NCBI GenBank assembly: GCA_047967505.1
Contig: CM106538.1
DNA: 64,000 nucleotides
Strand: one strand, 5' to 3'
Source: Dipteris shenzhenensis
Lineage: Eukaryota; Polypodiophyta; Polypodiopsida; Gleicheniales
Both the position numbers and the translations under genes were made by a program. Position 1 is the stretch's first letter, and the number at the start of each line of letters is the position of its first letter. This document shows, piece by piece, positions 30,360 through 43,539 of this stretch. The notes under the pieces were generated by a model. It made no database searches and was not told the origin of the DNA. It saw only the letters and a list, made by a program, of their open reading frames with translations.

Positions 30360-31067
30360 CTACCGGTAAGTGGTGTAGCGCGATTGAAGGGGGTGACGGG
30401 CGAGAGGGATGAGCTCGGAGAGGGGGGTGGACTGGGGCGTGGGAAGGGGGGAGGTGCGGCACATGGGGCAAGATGCGTGGAGGCGCAGCCAGGCATCGAT
30501 GCAGGCAGCATGGAAGGCATGGTGGCAATCGGGTAGAAGACGGAGCACCTCGCCATCGCTGTAGTCTGCAAGGCAAATGGAGCAAGCGCCATCGCCAGGC
30601 TGCTGTTGCTGCTTCTTCTCGCCATAGATGATCTTCGGATAGCTGTCCAGCGTTGCCTGATCGAGCCCTCCTATTACCCAGTCGCCACCAGTACCTCCTG
30701 TTCCATTGCCTTCTTCTCCACCTCCTCCTCCTCCTTCGCCATAGCCAGTCATCCCTCCTCCTCCTCCTCCTCCATTACCACCTCCAATTGCTTCCCTCGC
30801 CTCTCTTCTTCCTCCCCCCCCCGCCCTTCCTCCCACCATCTCCCTCCCATGCACCCTCACGCACACATACGATGCTAGCATGATCGTCGACACCAGTACC
30901 AGTATCCCCACCGCTATTGCTATCCCGTACCCCAGCCCTACTTTGCTCATGTTCTCCGGCGTGAGCATCGCCGCTGTCCCATTCTGGCTCATCCTTTTCA
31001 TTCCCAGCGCGATCCCACCTTTTCTCCTCGCCCCAAATCGCTGCTTGCTTAAAGCCCAGTTGCCCAT
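30360..31067 (-). CDS. ATL-family RING-H2 E3 ubiquitin ligase, membrane-anchored
   Basis: 235 codons, no intron, as is usual for ATL genes. Residues ~43-70 form one membrane helix (GLGYGIAIAVGILVLVSTIM). ~80-128 is a glycine-rich linker. GLD starts at ~134 (GLDQATLDSYPKIIYGE), the ATL signature. The RING-H2 finger is ~162-203 with C-x2-C-x15-C-x-H-x2-H-x2-C-x10-C-x2-C spacing and the DAW Trp used for E2 contact. All eight zinc ligands are present. ATL proteins pass ubiquitin from an E2 to targets at the plasma membrane or endomembranes, often in stress responses. Two later Met codons at residues 23 and 26 could also start the protein and keep the membrane helix. The glycine tract is longer than I would expect. 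Confidence 0.93.
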   Translation of the reverse strand: MGNWALSKQRFGARRKGGIALGMKRMSQNGTAAMLTPENMSKVGLGYGIAIAVGILVLVSTIMLASYVCVRVHGREMVGGRAGGGGRREAREAIGGGNGGGGGGGMTGYGEGGGGGGEEGNGTGGTGGDWVIGGLDQATLDSYPKIIYGEKKQQQQPGDGACSICLADYSDGEVLRLLPDCHHAFHAACIDAWLRLHASCPMCRTSPLPTPQSTPLSELIPLARHPLQSRYTTYR

Positions 31068-32500
31068 ACAAGCTGCCCCGTGTGCTTCATGTCGTATTGC
31101 GCCCAGAATCAGGAGGATACCGGAATTGCTGCACTAGAAGGCTCGCTCCTGGCTGTGGAGTACTGGCTTGAAATTAAACTCGAACAGGAGGAGCCCTTGC
31201 AACCCATATTGTGCTAAGATTACAGAAGGCTAATGAGCACACAACCTCAGGATCATGACTTATACTCTAGCATCCGCAGACGTAGGAAAAAGGCCTTCCA
31301 GCATTGCCTGAAAGACGAGGATTTGTGTGAAACCTGGGTGTTACTTGCTCAAAACTGACATTCACCGACCCGCTAAAAACAACACAGCTGAGCTTAGGAC
31401 GATGCCAACGATAAGATCGCCGCAGCAGCAGCAGCGGCTATGAGAAGGGCCCTAGGAAGAAAGAAACGAGGCTCGCGATGTGGAGTAAGTGCGTGCAGGG
31501 GGAGTTCTGAATCTTCTGAACCAGAACAACGGCAGTGTGCGGGAAATGAAGAGATGAGAAGTCCGAGTTAAGCTTTTCTAGCTGCGCATTGATGAGGGGG
31601 CGGTCCAAGGGCCGAGTGCCCAAGGGTCCACGGCGCAAGCAGCAAGCAGGAAGGAGGATTGAGGAGTCAGGAAGGTAATATTTAGTAAATTGCTCAGTGG
31701 ACGTATGAACTACCTTTGAAAGGCATGAGAAACGGCGTTTATGCAGAGGGGGAGGAATGGGAATGCTGCAACAGGCCAGAGTATGAGGATTGCTCCATTG
31801 CCAAGGAAAGATGTGGGCTGATGAGAGAGCGATGTCCCTCCTCCTCAAGTGAAGCCTTGAGCCACTCTTAGAGCCAGTGCTACTCTCATCTCTCACAGGT
31901 GATAAGCGAAGAAGGTGAGCAGTATTGCCGGAGAAATGGCTCATGCTTACTTCTAACATCCATAACTTCCAGTCCACAGCTCCACGGATGGCTCAAACAG
32001 ATGACAAGTCGCTCTGCTACTGAGACAATCATCAGCAGACGAGCAGAAACAGGTCAGGCCGGCATAGCCCAAGATCCTGATTTCCTAATAAATCTTATTT
32101 AGTCAGATGAAGCCTGCACTTGAAGGTGGTATATCTGTGTGCATGAATTTGTGAGAGTCAGGCTGACAGTTTGATGATGTCAACAAGATTAGCAGCAGTA
32201 TCAGGCACTCGCCCTCCCCCTCCCTCTTGTTTGGGCAGACACACGGCTGCTGCACAGTGCTCATAAGTCACAACACACACAGTGCACACACTCACAGAAG
32301 AGAGGGCCATCTGGGACGTGCATGACAAACCTCCCTATGATCCAATTAGTTCTCGGGAGACGAGCTTGAGTGCGCTATTGGAAGTTGCAACTGCAAAATA
32401 GAACCTACGGTCTACCTCTATGATGGGAAGAAGCAAAAGCACACAACCCCACATCACTAGAGTAGCAGGGATAAGAGGAAGCCTTAATATGGTAATGTCT
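31068..32500. other. Upstream region of the ATL gene
   Basis: The expected promoter and 5' leader for the minus-strand ATL gene. A 179-codon minus-strand frame (31438-31977) lies here. It has no known domain, is rich in Ser, Leu and Pro, and I treat it as a chance frame. No convincing core promoter element can be singled out. Confidence 0.4.
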
Positions 32501-34327
32501 CTCTGACCCGTTCCGCATCCACTTTAAATTGCTAGTAGCTACTAGCACCGCTTCCTCAGAATTCCCAAGAGTTCATTTGACAGGCCAACATTGCAGATTG
32601 GGAATAGTTCATGCTCTTGGGATTGCTCGTTGCTCACATTGTCAACAGCTAATCGAGCCTCTCAAGTCTCAATCCCCACGCTACCTAGAGTTACCGACAC
32701 ATGGGGAGGTCCTCTTATCTTCTCGAATGAGCTTCACCAGCCTCTGCAACCCACTCCTCCGTGTAGAGAGCAAGCTAGAGAGAGAGGTTGGGCACATTTT
32801 CCCTTCCGTCTCCCTTCCGTTTGGAGAGTTGCTTGTCGAAAGGAATCACAATCACGGGCACATGCCTGCCTGAAGTTTGTTGGACTCCGTCGGAGTTATG
32901 GGCACATGCTCCGTGAGAGCAAGAAGGGATGAGGGGCAGCTTCTCATTGGTTGCCAGGTCCTTGCCTACCCTTACCTGCTTGTGCAGTCCAATTGCAAGG
33001 GTCAAGCAAGGTTTGGCCTTCCGTTTGGCATTCTGTTTGCCACATCAGCCCAGGCTGCCTATTGGGGGGCTTGAAAAAGGTGTCATGTGCCCAGGGTGAG
33101 AGAGAGAGAGAGTATAGGAAGCTGCACCCTCCCCATGGAAGTGAGGTTTTCACTATTCAACTATGATTAATATTATGTGCTTGAATAAGGGACTTGGGAA
33201 AAGCATAGAGACTTAGCAAATCAACGATCATTAAGCATAATTTGCAAACAATTATATAAGATTACATGAACTCTCAATCAATCATGATTAGTTGAATAGG
33301 GACTTGCCCTTTATACGAGGCAAAACATAGAAACTTGAGCAATTCAATGAGGTAAGGATAACTAGAGAGAGAAAGAGACTCCCAAAAAGGACAAGAAGAA
33401 GAAGAAGAAGGTTTCATGGAATCCAATTTCAAACTCTAAAAACTGAATTATTATAAGAGGAAAAGGCTAGTGGCACCATCCCATGCATGGAGTCTTCTTA
33501 AAGCCCACAAGAAGTTCATCTCCTTCTATAAGAATATAGTACATGCACATCCATTCTTCACGCTTTTCAACATGACATCATCTCTTTTAAAGGATTCAAA
33601 AACCAAGTTTAAGGCTTTGTTTATAGGGAATAAGAAGAACAGGTGATCAAAGCATCCATGCAAGCTCTGTGGGTGTGAGGGTTAATCTTTTAAGTTAAAA
33701 GGTAGGGAATGCCCAACTAGGTTCCTCCATTTCAATTTAAGCTTTACTTGACCTTCGCTCAAAACTATGTATACCTTGTACAAAGCTTGTGAATCGTTTG
33801 ACATTCCTAATAACAAGGCCCCATGGACTTCGTGAAGCATGCCCGGGCATTGACCCTCAAACATGCCCAATCCGACGGAAGGTTCCCTTTAAGTTTGGGT
33901 AGGATCCCATAGAGGCACCTCTTTTGGAATGCACGAAGTTTGCTATGAGGGATGTGTACTTTTATGGGTTTATTCCTTGAAGCTCACCTTACATTAAGTC
34001 AACCATAAAAAGGTTGATCTCATGGCATTGCACATGTTGAGAAAAAAATTAGCATCCATAATATATGGGCATCATTATAAAGTACCCCCTTTCTTGCACA
34101 AATTTTGTGGCAATGACTTAAAAAGCAACTTTTGCATAATCTATTTAACTAAAATCATGGGTGCCACACACATGGTTATTGATTGTCGTCACCTAAAAAG
34201 TGGCCCAAATTTTGTACACCTAATTTATGCATATTAGACAAACCTTAGTGATACACTCTAGAAAATAACAAAGTTATGGTGGCCTCATGCCCACCATCGA
34301 AGAAAAATACCAGTGAGTCAAGCATCT

Positions 34328-34346
34328 CTCTCTCTCTCTCTCTCTC
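34328..34346. repeat. CT microsatellite
   Basis: About nine TC units. Confidence 0.9.
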
Positions 34347-34450
34347 ATGTGCATGATTAGTTATTAAGAAACATTGTTCCAACTACTCTATTCCCATGCC
34401 TTATGTTCCCAATCTCCCTCACATGCAAGACTATCTCCATTAGGTGATGG

Positions 34451-34520
34451 AACTTTATGCGATAATATTGCAATTCCAACTTCAAAACTTTATGCGATAA
34501 TATTGCAATTCCAAGTTCGA
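34451..34520. repeat. 35-bp tandem duplication
   Basis: AACTTTATGCGATAATATTG begins at 34451 and 34486, near identical. Confidence 0.9.
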
Positions 34521-35674
34521 AACTTCTCTATTCATTGCTTTGCATAGCCTTGTTTCATGTCACACTCAAGCATTAATAATTATGTGACTATTGTGTATTG
34601 AATGTCGACAAAGTAATTATGAGCCAATGAAGCATAATCAATCAATAAATATAGCTATGCAATTTTCATGCTTTATAAACTTCTTTTTGGGAGTTTACAA
34701 TCTTTATTACACTTCTTAAATAAATACTTGCCAATGACTACAATGAAAAAGCATAGAAAAAGCTCAATTGAGTAACACTTCAATAGGGAAGAACATCATA
34801 CCAACAAACTTACGTTGCACAATATCCGTGAGTATTTCTCTAAAAAATGCATTTTAAAGCAATCTCCTCCCATAAAGTTCTATTCTTTGCATAATTCCTA
34901 ATCATTATCTTCATCCATTTACATTTCTCATCTTTTCCACCTATGCCATCACATTTTCAAGTTTCACATATAGACATTCATGGCATGACCTAGATTTGAA
35001 TGATGTATTATGTTCATTGCTTTAAACATAAAATTACTTGTATTGGTCAATAGTAGAAGGTCCCATGGCTTTTGTAGGTGAGTAGTCAAAGGCCCTACAA
35101 ATTAATCCACAGCAGGGCCTCTTATCTTCAACAACAAAAGCATCACGCCTTTCAACAAATCTCTTTTGAGCAATCTTTGAAGGGCCATCCCTATCTCATT
35201 CTTTAAGCTAAAGTTTCAACCATATGTCTCTATGGTGCCAAACATACTCGTATAGATTCGAGCATAATTCTTCTAGTGTTTGTTTGCCTAGTAAGTAGAT
35301 TTCTTGTAAATACATGATACATGTAAACATTTTTCACTTCATGTCCACACAATAGGAAAGACAAAAAAGCAAACCCAATAAAGATGTTCCACAACTCCCA
35401 AAAATGTATGTTTTGAAGCTGGTATCCATGTTTGGAAAGATGCACTTTTAAATTCGTGTAACCACCAACCACAATCATACCTTTCTTAATCATTGATGTT
35501 AATCATCTTTAAATACTACATCACTATACTCCTAAGGGAAATTATGAATCCCTATAAGGTATGATGTCAATTTAAATAATGTACTATTTTGTAGAAAACG
35601 GGTGCACTATTCTTTTTGACACCAACACTTGGGATAGGTTGAAGTGCTAGACACCAAGTAGATGGACATAAATG

Positions 35675-35678
<4 letters not shown>

Positions 35679-35734
<56 letters not shown>
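35679..35734. repeat. CT microsatellite (long)
   Basis: About 27 uninterrupted TC units. Confidence 0.95.
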
Positions 35735-35737
<3 letters not shown>

Positions 35738-37189
35738 GCTCACTCATGCCCCCCATCTAAGAAAAACACCAATTCTTCAAGCAACTCTTGATAAAATTTA
35801 GAGCGAACTAAGCAAAATGTGAAATAAGCATGAGAGAAAGATGTCACAAAGTAACACAAAGTGTACTAATCAATAAGAGAATACAACCCACAAAGATGTC
35901 TCACATACTCATGTACAAGACCTTATAAGCAAGAGAAAGAATGCACTCGTCTTGCACTACGCACTCTACCTCCAAGTGTCTCACATGCAAAGAGGTGATT
36001 ACAATTAGTTGCCACATAGCACCCACATGTGTCTCAAGCCTAGCACACAACAACTAGAACCTTAGACAACCCACTCCACTTAGGTACACATAGCCCCATT
36101 AGTATTGGATGCTATGATTATCTATCTCTCAACATATCTCTTGATCAAGCATCCATACCACACAGGGTGTGCTTAACCAAGGAACCACTAAGGACTCACT
36201 GCAACAAAAAATGCCCACTAGCTTACTATTTACACAAAGCTTATCACATGTAGTAAGTTGTTACTCATGCCATGTCAATGAAGTAAATCACAAAGATTTT
36301 ATACCAAGTCGACGTAGATGCACCAAGTTAGGTTCACACCTAGAACTATGCAAAAGCATGTGTTTATGTCTTCATAAAGTTGTAGATGATAAAAGTAATT
36401 CCATGTCACACATGGAATATGTAAGGTCACTATGAAGGTCATCAAAAAACATAGAAGGATGCATTAGATACATACTTGCAAATATTTTGATGCATGTCAT
36501 TTTTTGGTCAAAATACTTTCCCTCGGAAGCCATGATCCTTGCCCCCCATAATCACTAATATGATACTTGTTGCAAGTAGAGGAAATCACCACATAATGCC
36601 AATAATATTCATACACACATCTCCCCTTTAGGTGGCCACAGTCGGGGAAAAGCGTGGTTGAAATAAGTTAGTCAATCACTACGGTTATCCAAAAAGATAA
36701 GGTTTAAAGCATGCCATGTGTTATCATCTCAATTAATCTGAATCAAGGGTCAAGATTGTTTCTCTTCCACTAAGAAAACCTTCAAAAACATTTCAAGGGA
36801 ACATTTTTCTCATCACCTCTCTTTCCCAAATCGTTACCAATATAGATTTCCACTAATTTTGGATTCAATATGGGAACAAAGAATTTTTGAACCTTTCGAA
36901 TCTACTTGAATAAACAGATTTGAGAATGGTGGACATTAGGTACCATTTCTAGTGCACAACTTGAAGAGGCTGCCTATTCCGACGCTCTATTACTTGCTCT
37001 TTTATTTCGATGCTCTCTCTATATTTTTCTTTGTTTGTTCTCTGGCTACTTCTCTTTTCTTTATGCTCCTTGATAGTGTCGAATACATCCTAGGAGAAAT
37101 GAAATGAAAAAAAAAAAAGACACATAGAAGAACAACATTTTATCACAAACTCAATTTTTGCCTTCCAAAGACAACATTCCACTCTTGAT

Positions 37190-38030
37190 CATATCTTCTA
37201 TATTGGTAGTCATCCAGGAGGTGAGATCGAGATCCCAAAAAGTCTATGCCTACTTTGTAGACTTTTGAAAGGCCTTCGACACAGTCCTACTATCTCACAT
37301 GATTAGGCAACTTCAGGAGAGATTCTAGGAATCATGATTTGGCGGGCGATGAGTCTGTATGAGTCAACTAGAGGGAGAGTACGAGCCTTAGAGGCCTGCC
37401 AGATTGGGTAAAGGGCACAATAGGAGTGAAGCAGGGATGCCCCCTCTTCACCAACACTATTTGGTCTCTATATTGATGAGATCACAACTTTCAATTGATC
37501 GCCTAGGAGGTGAGGGATCATTGTAGGTGGATCTAATGATACATATTCTTTGTATGCAAATGACATAGCCCTTCTATCCTCCTCAACAGCAGGCTTATAA
37601 AGACAACTAGATGCCCTAGAGGTGTTTTGTAGTAGAGAGAGAGACTTGATAGCAAGTCAACCTTAGTAAAGCCAAGGTTATGATTTTCAACACCTCATGG
37701 GCAGAACTCCACCAACATAGCTTCACTTACCAAGGGGAGATAGTGGATATTGTACATTATCACACCTACCTAGGGGTAGCCTTTGTAGCGTTAGCCTTCA
37801 TGATGACCCACGTAGCCAGTGCACGACTAACACCAAGGTAGGGAACTTTAGCTCGAGCAGTAGTGCTTTAGGCACATTTCTAGGACCCAATAATGAAGAG
37901 ATGTCTATTTGACACATTGATGAGGCCGACATTGATATATGTAGCACCCTTCTGGGTAGGTGACTTGTAAGCAACCACGTGGTAGTGTTTCAAGAGGCTA
38001 CATGTGACTATTGGATCCAAGATGATTTGG
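37190..38030 (+). mobile_element. Non-LTR retrotransposon RT fragment, different lineage
   Basis: Broken plus-strand code shows VYAYFVDF then KAFDTV (RT catalytic region), then GVKQGCPL (palm), and LYANDIALLSSSTAGL at about 37551-37600. It then reaches TYLGV near 37767. The wording differs from the L1 copies and looks closer to plant RTE-like elements. The YADD-type box reads YAND, so one catalytic Asp is Asn. Many stops. Confidence 0.65.
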
Positions 38031-38860
38031 AGTAAGCCCTCAGTCCTCCACTAGATAGCCATCTCACTACATTAGCGAATGCAATAAGAGAATAGCAAAA
38101 GAAAAGAAAAAGGATTCGAGTATGGCTGTCTCAGATGCATCATCCCGTCATGCACACGAAGGAGCTGATGTTATAGCCAGCTTTGTGGAAGAGGATTATA
38201 TCTTTTTGTCTTGCATTTTAGATTTTCAAGTGAGGACCGCATCCCTAAAACTGTTCCAAACCTATGGGAAAGAAGAGGACCAGAGGAAGGAAGATGAATT
38301 TTAGTATGCCCCTCTCCTCGAGCCAGAGTTCTCTCAAAATTGAATGCACATTCTGGCAAACATTGACGTACTAGAGAGAATAGGGTTCCAATGAACAACC
38401 CTCGAGCACAAAGGGTTAAGCCCGTTGGTTCCCCTCGGAATGTTTAACAGGCTCAAACCCCACGTGGGGATAGTAAGCATCAAATCAAACCTCTACTTGC
38501 TAACATATGTGGATGCCACTACCACTCACCATGAGTTCTCCTCCAATTGGGGAGCACGGTTGAGCAAGGTTACCTCCCCAGTCGGCTTCGTAAGTGCCCT
38601 AAATGGACCCCCCTTAGGTCGAAGCTCCTAACCTCCAAAAGCCCAAAGGCTCCTGCTAGGGCCAAGAGGATTACCCCCCAAGGGGGAGTGTGTAGGAGGA
38701 GGAGAAAGAGAAGGAGGATCTATGACAGGTACTTGCCCATTGCAAGGCCTACACGGATCGCAAGATCTTATACCAGCAAACCAAGAGAACTCAAGAATAA
38801 GGGTGCTTCCAAGGATACAAAGGCCCAACTAAGGTTAAGGAGGTAAACCTGGAGCCAGCA
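38030..38860 (+). other. Probable retroelement debris between two RT fragments
   Basis: Short plus frames (38122-38304, 38425-38631, 38547-38846) without known motif. They may belong to the gypsy element on the right. Confidence 0.35.
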
Positions 38861-40290
38861 GAAGGGGAGGACCCCCAACCAGTATTCATCATCACAGATG
38901 ACCTCACCGCCAATGAGGAGAATGCTTTAATCACCTTCCTTAGAGAGTACAAGGACATGTCCTAGAAATACACAGATATGAAGGACGTGCTCACTAAATT
39001 CATGCATCACACACGATACCCATGCTTGATGATGTCAGGTTAGTGCATCAACATCCCTACCCTATGAATCCCAAATATGCACTCATAGTGAGAGAGGAGA
39101 TCCAAAAACTCATAGATGTGGGATTCATCTATGAGATAGAGCATACAGATTGGGTGTCACCCATCGTGATAGTCCTAAAGAAAAATGGAAAGATTCGAGT
39201 ATGCATGGACCTGAGAAAAGTCAATCCTACTACCAAGCGCGACCACTATTCCTTGCCATTCACAGAACATGTTCTAGAAATAGTAGCCGGAAAGGAAGCA
39301 TATAGCTTCCTAGATGGATTCTCAGGATACAATCAGGTGTCTATCACCCCACAAGATCAACATAAAATTGCCTTCACAATAGAGTGGGGTGTGTATGCAG
39401 ACAAAGTAATGATATTTGGGCTTACCAGTGCGCCCACCACATTCCAACGGTTGATGATCACTGTCTTCAAGGATACCTAAGGGACTTCGTGGAAGTCTTC
39501 TTGGATGATGTGTGTGTGAACTCGACATGGGATGATCACTTGAGCTACCTCAAACTAGTCTTGGAAAGGTGCAAGTTGTACCGTTTATCCATGAATCCCC
39601 TCAAGTGCCAATTTTGGGTCAAACATGGCATGATTCTTAGCCACATAGTGTCCAAGAATGGTATGTCCACCGATTACAACAACATCAAGCTCATTCTAGT
39701 ATTACGCCCCCCCACAAATGCCAAGGGCATGCAACAGTTTACAAGCCATACGAGCTACTATCGAAGATTCATTCTGTTGTATGCAAATGTAGCCTGGCCA
39801 TTGTACAAGCTGCTGAGTAGTCTTTGAGTGGACCAAGGAATGTCAGAAATCCTGTGAAACCCTCAAGCTAGCTCTGGCCACAACACCAGTATTACGGGCC
39901 CCAGACTGGAATCTAATATTCCACGTTCACATATATTCCTCTAATTTTGCTATCGGGTGTGTGTTAGCCCAACTAAGGGAATATAACTTGGACTACCCTA
40001 TGTACTTTGCTAGCCAAAAATTAAACAATGCTGAGGTAAATTACACGACCATAAAGAGGGAGGGCCTAGCCATGGTCTATGTAGTTAAAAAGTTCAGGCA
40101 TTACCTGTTAGCCAACAAGTTCGTCTTTTTTGTGGATCATCAAGCATTGCTGTATTTGGTTAACAAGCCCTGTATGACAGGACGCATCACAAGGTGGATG
40201 CTAATCCTTATGGAGTTTGACTTCACAGTTGCAATGCATAAGGGAAAGACCCATCATTTACTCGGTTAACTCCAAAGCTACAGGCCAATT
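38860..40290 (+). mobile_element. Ty3/gypsy pol fragment: reverse transcriptase and RNase H
   Basis: After a pre-RT stretch, frame 39022-39480 codes VGFIYEIEHTDWVSPIVIV, then KNGKIRVCMDLRKVNPTT and the SFLDGFSGYNQVSI region, all typical Ty3/gypsy RT. Frame 39384-39827 continues with the catalytic VFLDDV and the YYRRFI connection. Frame 39961-40269 codes RNase H (YFASQKLN, then VDHQALLYL). The frames are joined by at least two shifts. No LTR, protease or integrase was found nearby. Confidence 0.88.
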
Positions 40291-41100
40291 CTCCAACGAG
40301 GGCAACGTCTGAGGAGCTGCTGCAACAGACTATGCTCCCAAGGCTTTCGAACTAAAGCATCTCAATCGGGCCCTCCTATGTACAGCCCAGACTCTTGTGA
40401 CTCCTACTACCCCTACGAAACGGCTTTGCCAGCCAACAAATACTCTAGCTTCTGAGGTGACTCCCAGCTCCGCTACTCCACCAACAAGATTGTTGGCAGT
40501 CTGAGGCTGTAGTGAAGCTAGGACGTGTTGTGCCTCCCAACCATGCAACGAACAAACTCCAAACAAGCTCCATGAATGGCCATGCTCAAGCTCTATGCCT
40601 CCACCGAGTCCTCTCTACAACCTGAATGGCACCTTCAATGACCATCTGCATCTCAGGGCCAAACAACCAATTACCTGAAGGGCCATGCAAAGAGCTAGCT
40701 CTGAAGGTAGCTCTGACGCCTTCTCCAAACTGAAGCTCAACATCAACAATGAGCCTCACGACTCCAATAGCCTCAGTTGCAGCCCATAACTAGCGACCAA
40801 CTCGCTCCACCACCAAGCTGCCATTGACGGACTCCAAGGCCATGCTCTATCATGCCAACTTCTCTACAAGGGATGCCACCCAACTAATAGCTCTTCTCAA
40901 CACATGACTATCCAACGATCAGCTTCAACATAGCAGCACCAACAACAGATGCAGTTCCCTCGCCATGGCCCATAGCCAATGAGCTCCTAGCACTACTCAA
41001 TGCCCCTCATTCATCCATTTGCCACCCGCCTATGCTCACAGTAAGTAAGCAACGAAATTCTTTGTAGATTCCTATGACATATGGCACCACGGATTCTTGA
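40290..41100. other. No gene recognised
   Basis: Serine- and leucine-rich chance frames only. It may be a non-coding part of a retroelement. Confidence 0.35.
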
Positions 41101-41169
41101 CATGTGGAGGGTACCCTAGTCATCTTATCCTCAAGGTCACCACACCTAAGGGCTTGGTCAAGGACCAGC

Positions 41170-41450
41170 CATATGGCACTTAATCTACCATGTCACATCA
41201 TCCATGTGGCAACCGCTTGCCATGTCAGTCTCACTTGCCACATCAGTATAGACACGTGGAACCGTGCCATCTCATCATTACCACATCATCCTGCCATGTC
41301 AACAGAGCTAACTGTACTACCACATCACCCATGCCACATCATTAGTTGACTCATCACTACCACGCCAGTGTTGACCAATCAAAGTGCCACATCATCTATT
41401 GACTAGTCAAACTACCACCTCATCATTATCACATGGTAGTCTCATGTCAG
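41170..41450. repeat. CCACATCAT-rich degenerate repeat
   Basis: Many near copies of CCACATCA or CCATGTCA, spaced about 15-40 bp, with GACTAGTCAA-type interruptions. No fixed period. Confidence 0.6.
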
Positions 41451-42369
41451 GCACCCTGATCCCTCTACAAGCACACCGTGCACATTGCATGTGCACACAG
41501 GTGACACATCAGCACCTTGCTTCATTGGCACACCTCTTCAAAGGAACAATCACTGCATGTGACCCCTTGATTGCCACATCATCATTGAGCACATTTGCAC
41601 TCCTTTTGCCCCTCCACGTAGAGCAAGTCGTATCTCTTGTTCCGAGAAGAATTTGTGGGCACTCCAAAATGGAAAATCGCTCAATATTTTGTGCTCTACA
41701 TGCTCGTCACATCATGCACACATTTTAGTGCAAGTATCACTCACTTTTGAGCCTTGCCAACAAATCTACTTCCTACATGCACATTAGCCTCTACATCGAC
41801 ACATCTGACCCAGCACATTAAAAGAACCAAAGGAAATAAATTATTTGTGTTGTTCTTAAACCGATCGATGGTTGTTATAGATCTAGATCAGAGTAGACTA
41901 GATTGCCTTAGAGGAGACGATTTGAATTTCTCAAAGTTGCCAATCTAGCCATGCCCAAATTCCCGACTAGTTCCTACTCGGAGTCCAATCCCTATGCTCA
42001 CATATGGTTTCACATCATCACATTACCTAAAACCTAACGTTCATCAGTTCAATGAGCAAACTTCAGAGTGTTAAGAGGCATTGGCTGATTGATTAGTGGG
42101 CAGATAGCACATGATTTGATTTCACACACACATGCCATCATTGTAAAGCCTATTTGGCTATTTCACGGCAGTGTGCACTTTATTCCAGCCTTGTAAAGCC
42201 TCTTGGCTATTCCCAGCATCATTTGCCACAAGCCTTGTAATAGATCAGATTATATATTATAGTTGTACCTTCACTGACAGTTCACTTGCTACAGTCAGTG
42301 TTTTGCAGTTAATTCACATAGTGATTTTCACAACACTTTGAGTACATTTTTTGCACCATGTCTACATCT

Positions 42370-43450
42370 AGCAATGGAGGCATCTGCTAAGCTAGACAAC
42401 TCCAATTACGACACATGGAAATACCAAATGGAGACCATTCTTGTACTTTAAGACAAATGGGAGTATGTTGATGGATCTGTACCTAGACCATTGGACGATC
42501 CAGCCAGTAGTAACTCTACTCCACCTGTTGTCACATCACTAGTAGCAGCGGGATCTCTAGCTACAACAACAGTTTTCACACCTGTAGCAGATCTTGCCAT
42601 TGCCCGAGCAGAATGGGACAAGAAAGATAAGTATGCATATCATCTGATCAAGCAGAATGTGCAAGACATCATGCTAGGACAACTCAATAGAGTCAAGACA
42701 TCAAAAGATGCATGGGATATATTCACAGCTCTCTACGAGTCCAAGAACACTTCCAAGATTCTCACACTGAGAAACCAGATCAACTAGAGTTTTCGCAACA
42801 GTAGTGAAACTGGTCATGCTTATGTACTTAGGATCAAAGACTACAACAATCAACTCGTAGTAGTAGAAGAGACTATGAATCCTACATAAATGGTTCAAGT
42901 CATCCTGAATGGACTAGGAGAGGGATACGAGAATCTAGTCTAGAGTATTACCATCCAATGGCACATTCTAACATTGGAAGACCTTCAGTTAGTCTTACTT
43001 GGTGAAGAAATCAGGACTCAGGCCATTCATGCACGTAAAGGTCATTTCAATGATCAAGCATTCACAACTTCAGATAGAAGCAAAGGCAGAGGTAGATCAT
43101 TCCAGGGAGGTGGTCATCATCAGCAACAAAATCATAATCAGCATCAAAGTCAAAATCAACATCAGCATCATCCTCAACAACATCAAAATCAGCAAAGAGG
43201 AAATCATTCCAACCGAGGAAGATTCCAAGGATGAGGGAATGCATCCACCAATGTGTCAAACATTCAGTGCAACTACTATCATAAGTTTGGACACTATGAA
43301 AGAGATTGCCGCAAGAAGCAGTATGACCAAGGTGGTCAATCCAACAGCAGCAATCAAGGGAATTCTCGTGGAAGAGGAAATCATCATGGTGGACATTCTA
43401 GTCATAGTCATTATGCAAATGAACATGGGAATATGTTTCTTGCAAATGAG
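42370..43450 (+). pseudogene. Copia gag with CCHC knuckle
   Basis: KLDNSNYDTWKYQMETILVL, then a stop, then frame 42491-42787 with YHLIKQNVQDIMLGQLN and DAWDIFTALYESK (UBN2-type gag). 43253-43459 codes CNYYHKFGHYERDC: a CCHC knuckle with its second Cys changed to Tyr. A Gln/His-rich run (43110-43200) precedes it. Confidence 0.82.
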
Positions 43451-43539
43451 GAAATGTAAAAGATTAATACAGTGTATCTAGACACTGATTACAATTCAAA
43501 AGAGGATTTCAATTATCAAGTTGACCAACCAAATCAAGA

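Larger units (their letters stand above)
32500..37190. other. Gene-poor stretch
   Basis: No protein family recognised on either strand. It turns strongly AT-rich from about 33150. Small tandem repeats and CT microsatellites are listed separately. Confidence 0.5.

Noticed and set aside
30076-30625. Minus-strand frames of 169 and 111 codons over the ATL gene
   Set aside because: They are out-of-frame shadows of the RING-H2 coding sequence and its flank.
31438-31977. 179-codon minus-strand frame upstream of the ATL gene
   Set aside because: No domain, no homologue recognised, low-complexity composition; it fits a chance frame in a GC-moderate promoter region.
38122-38846. Small plus-strand frames as a host gene
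   Set aside because: They lie between two retroelement RT fragments in the same orientation and show no host protein motif.
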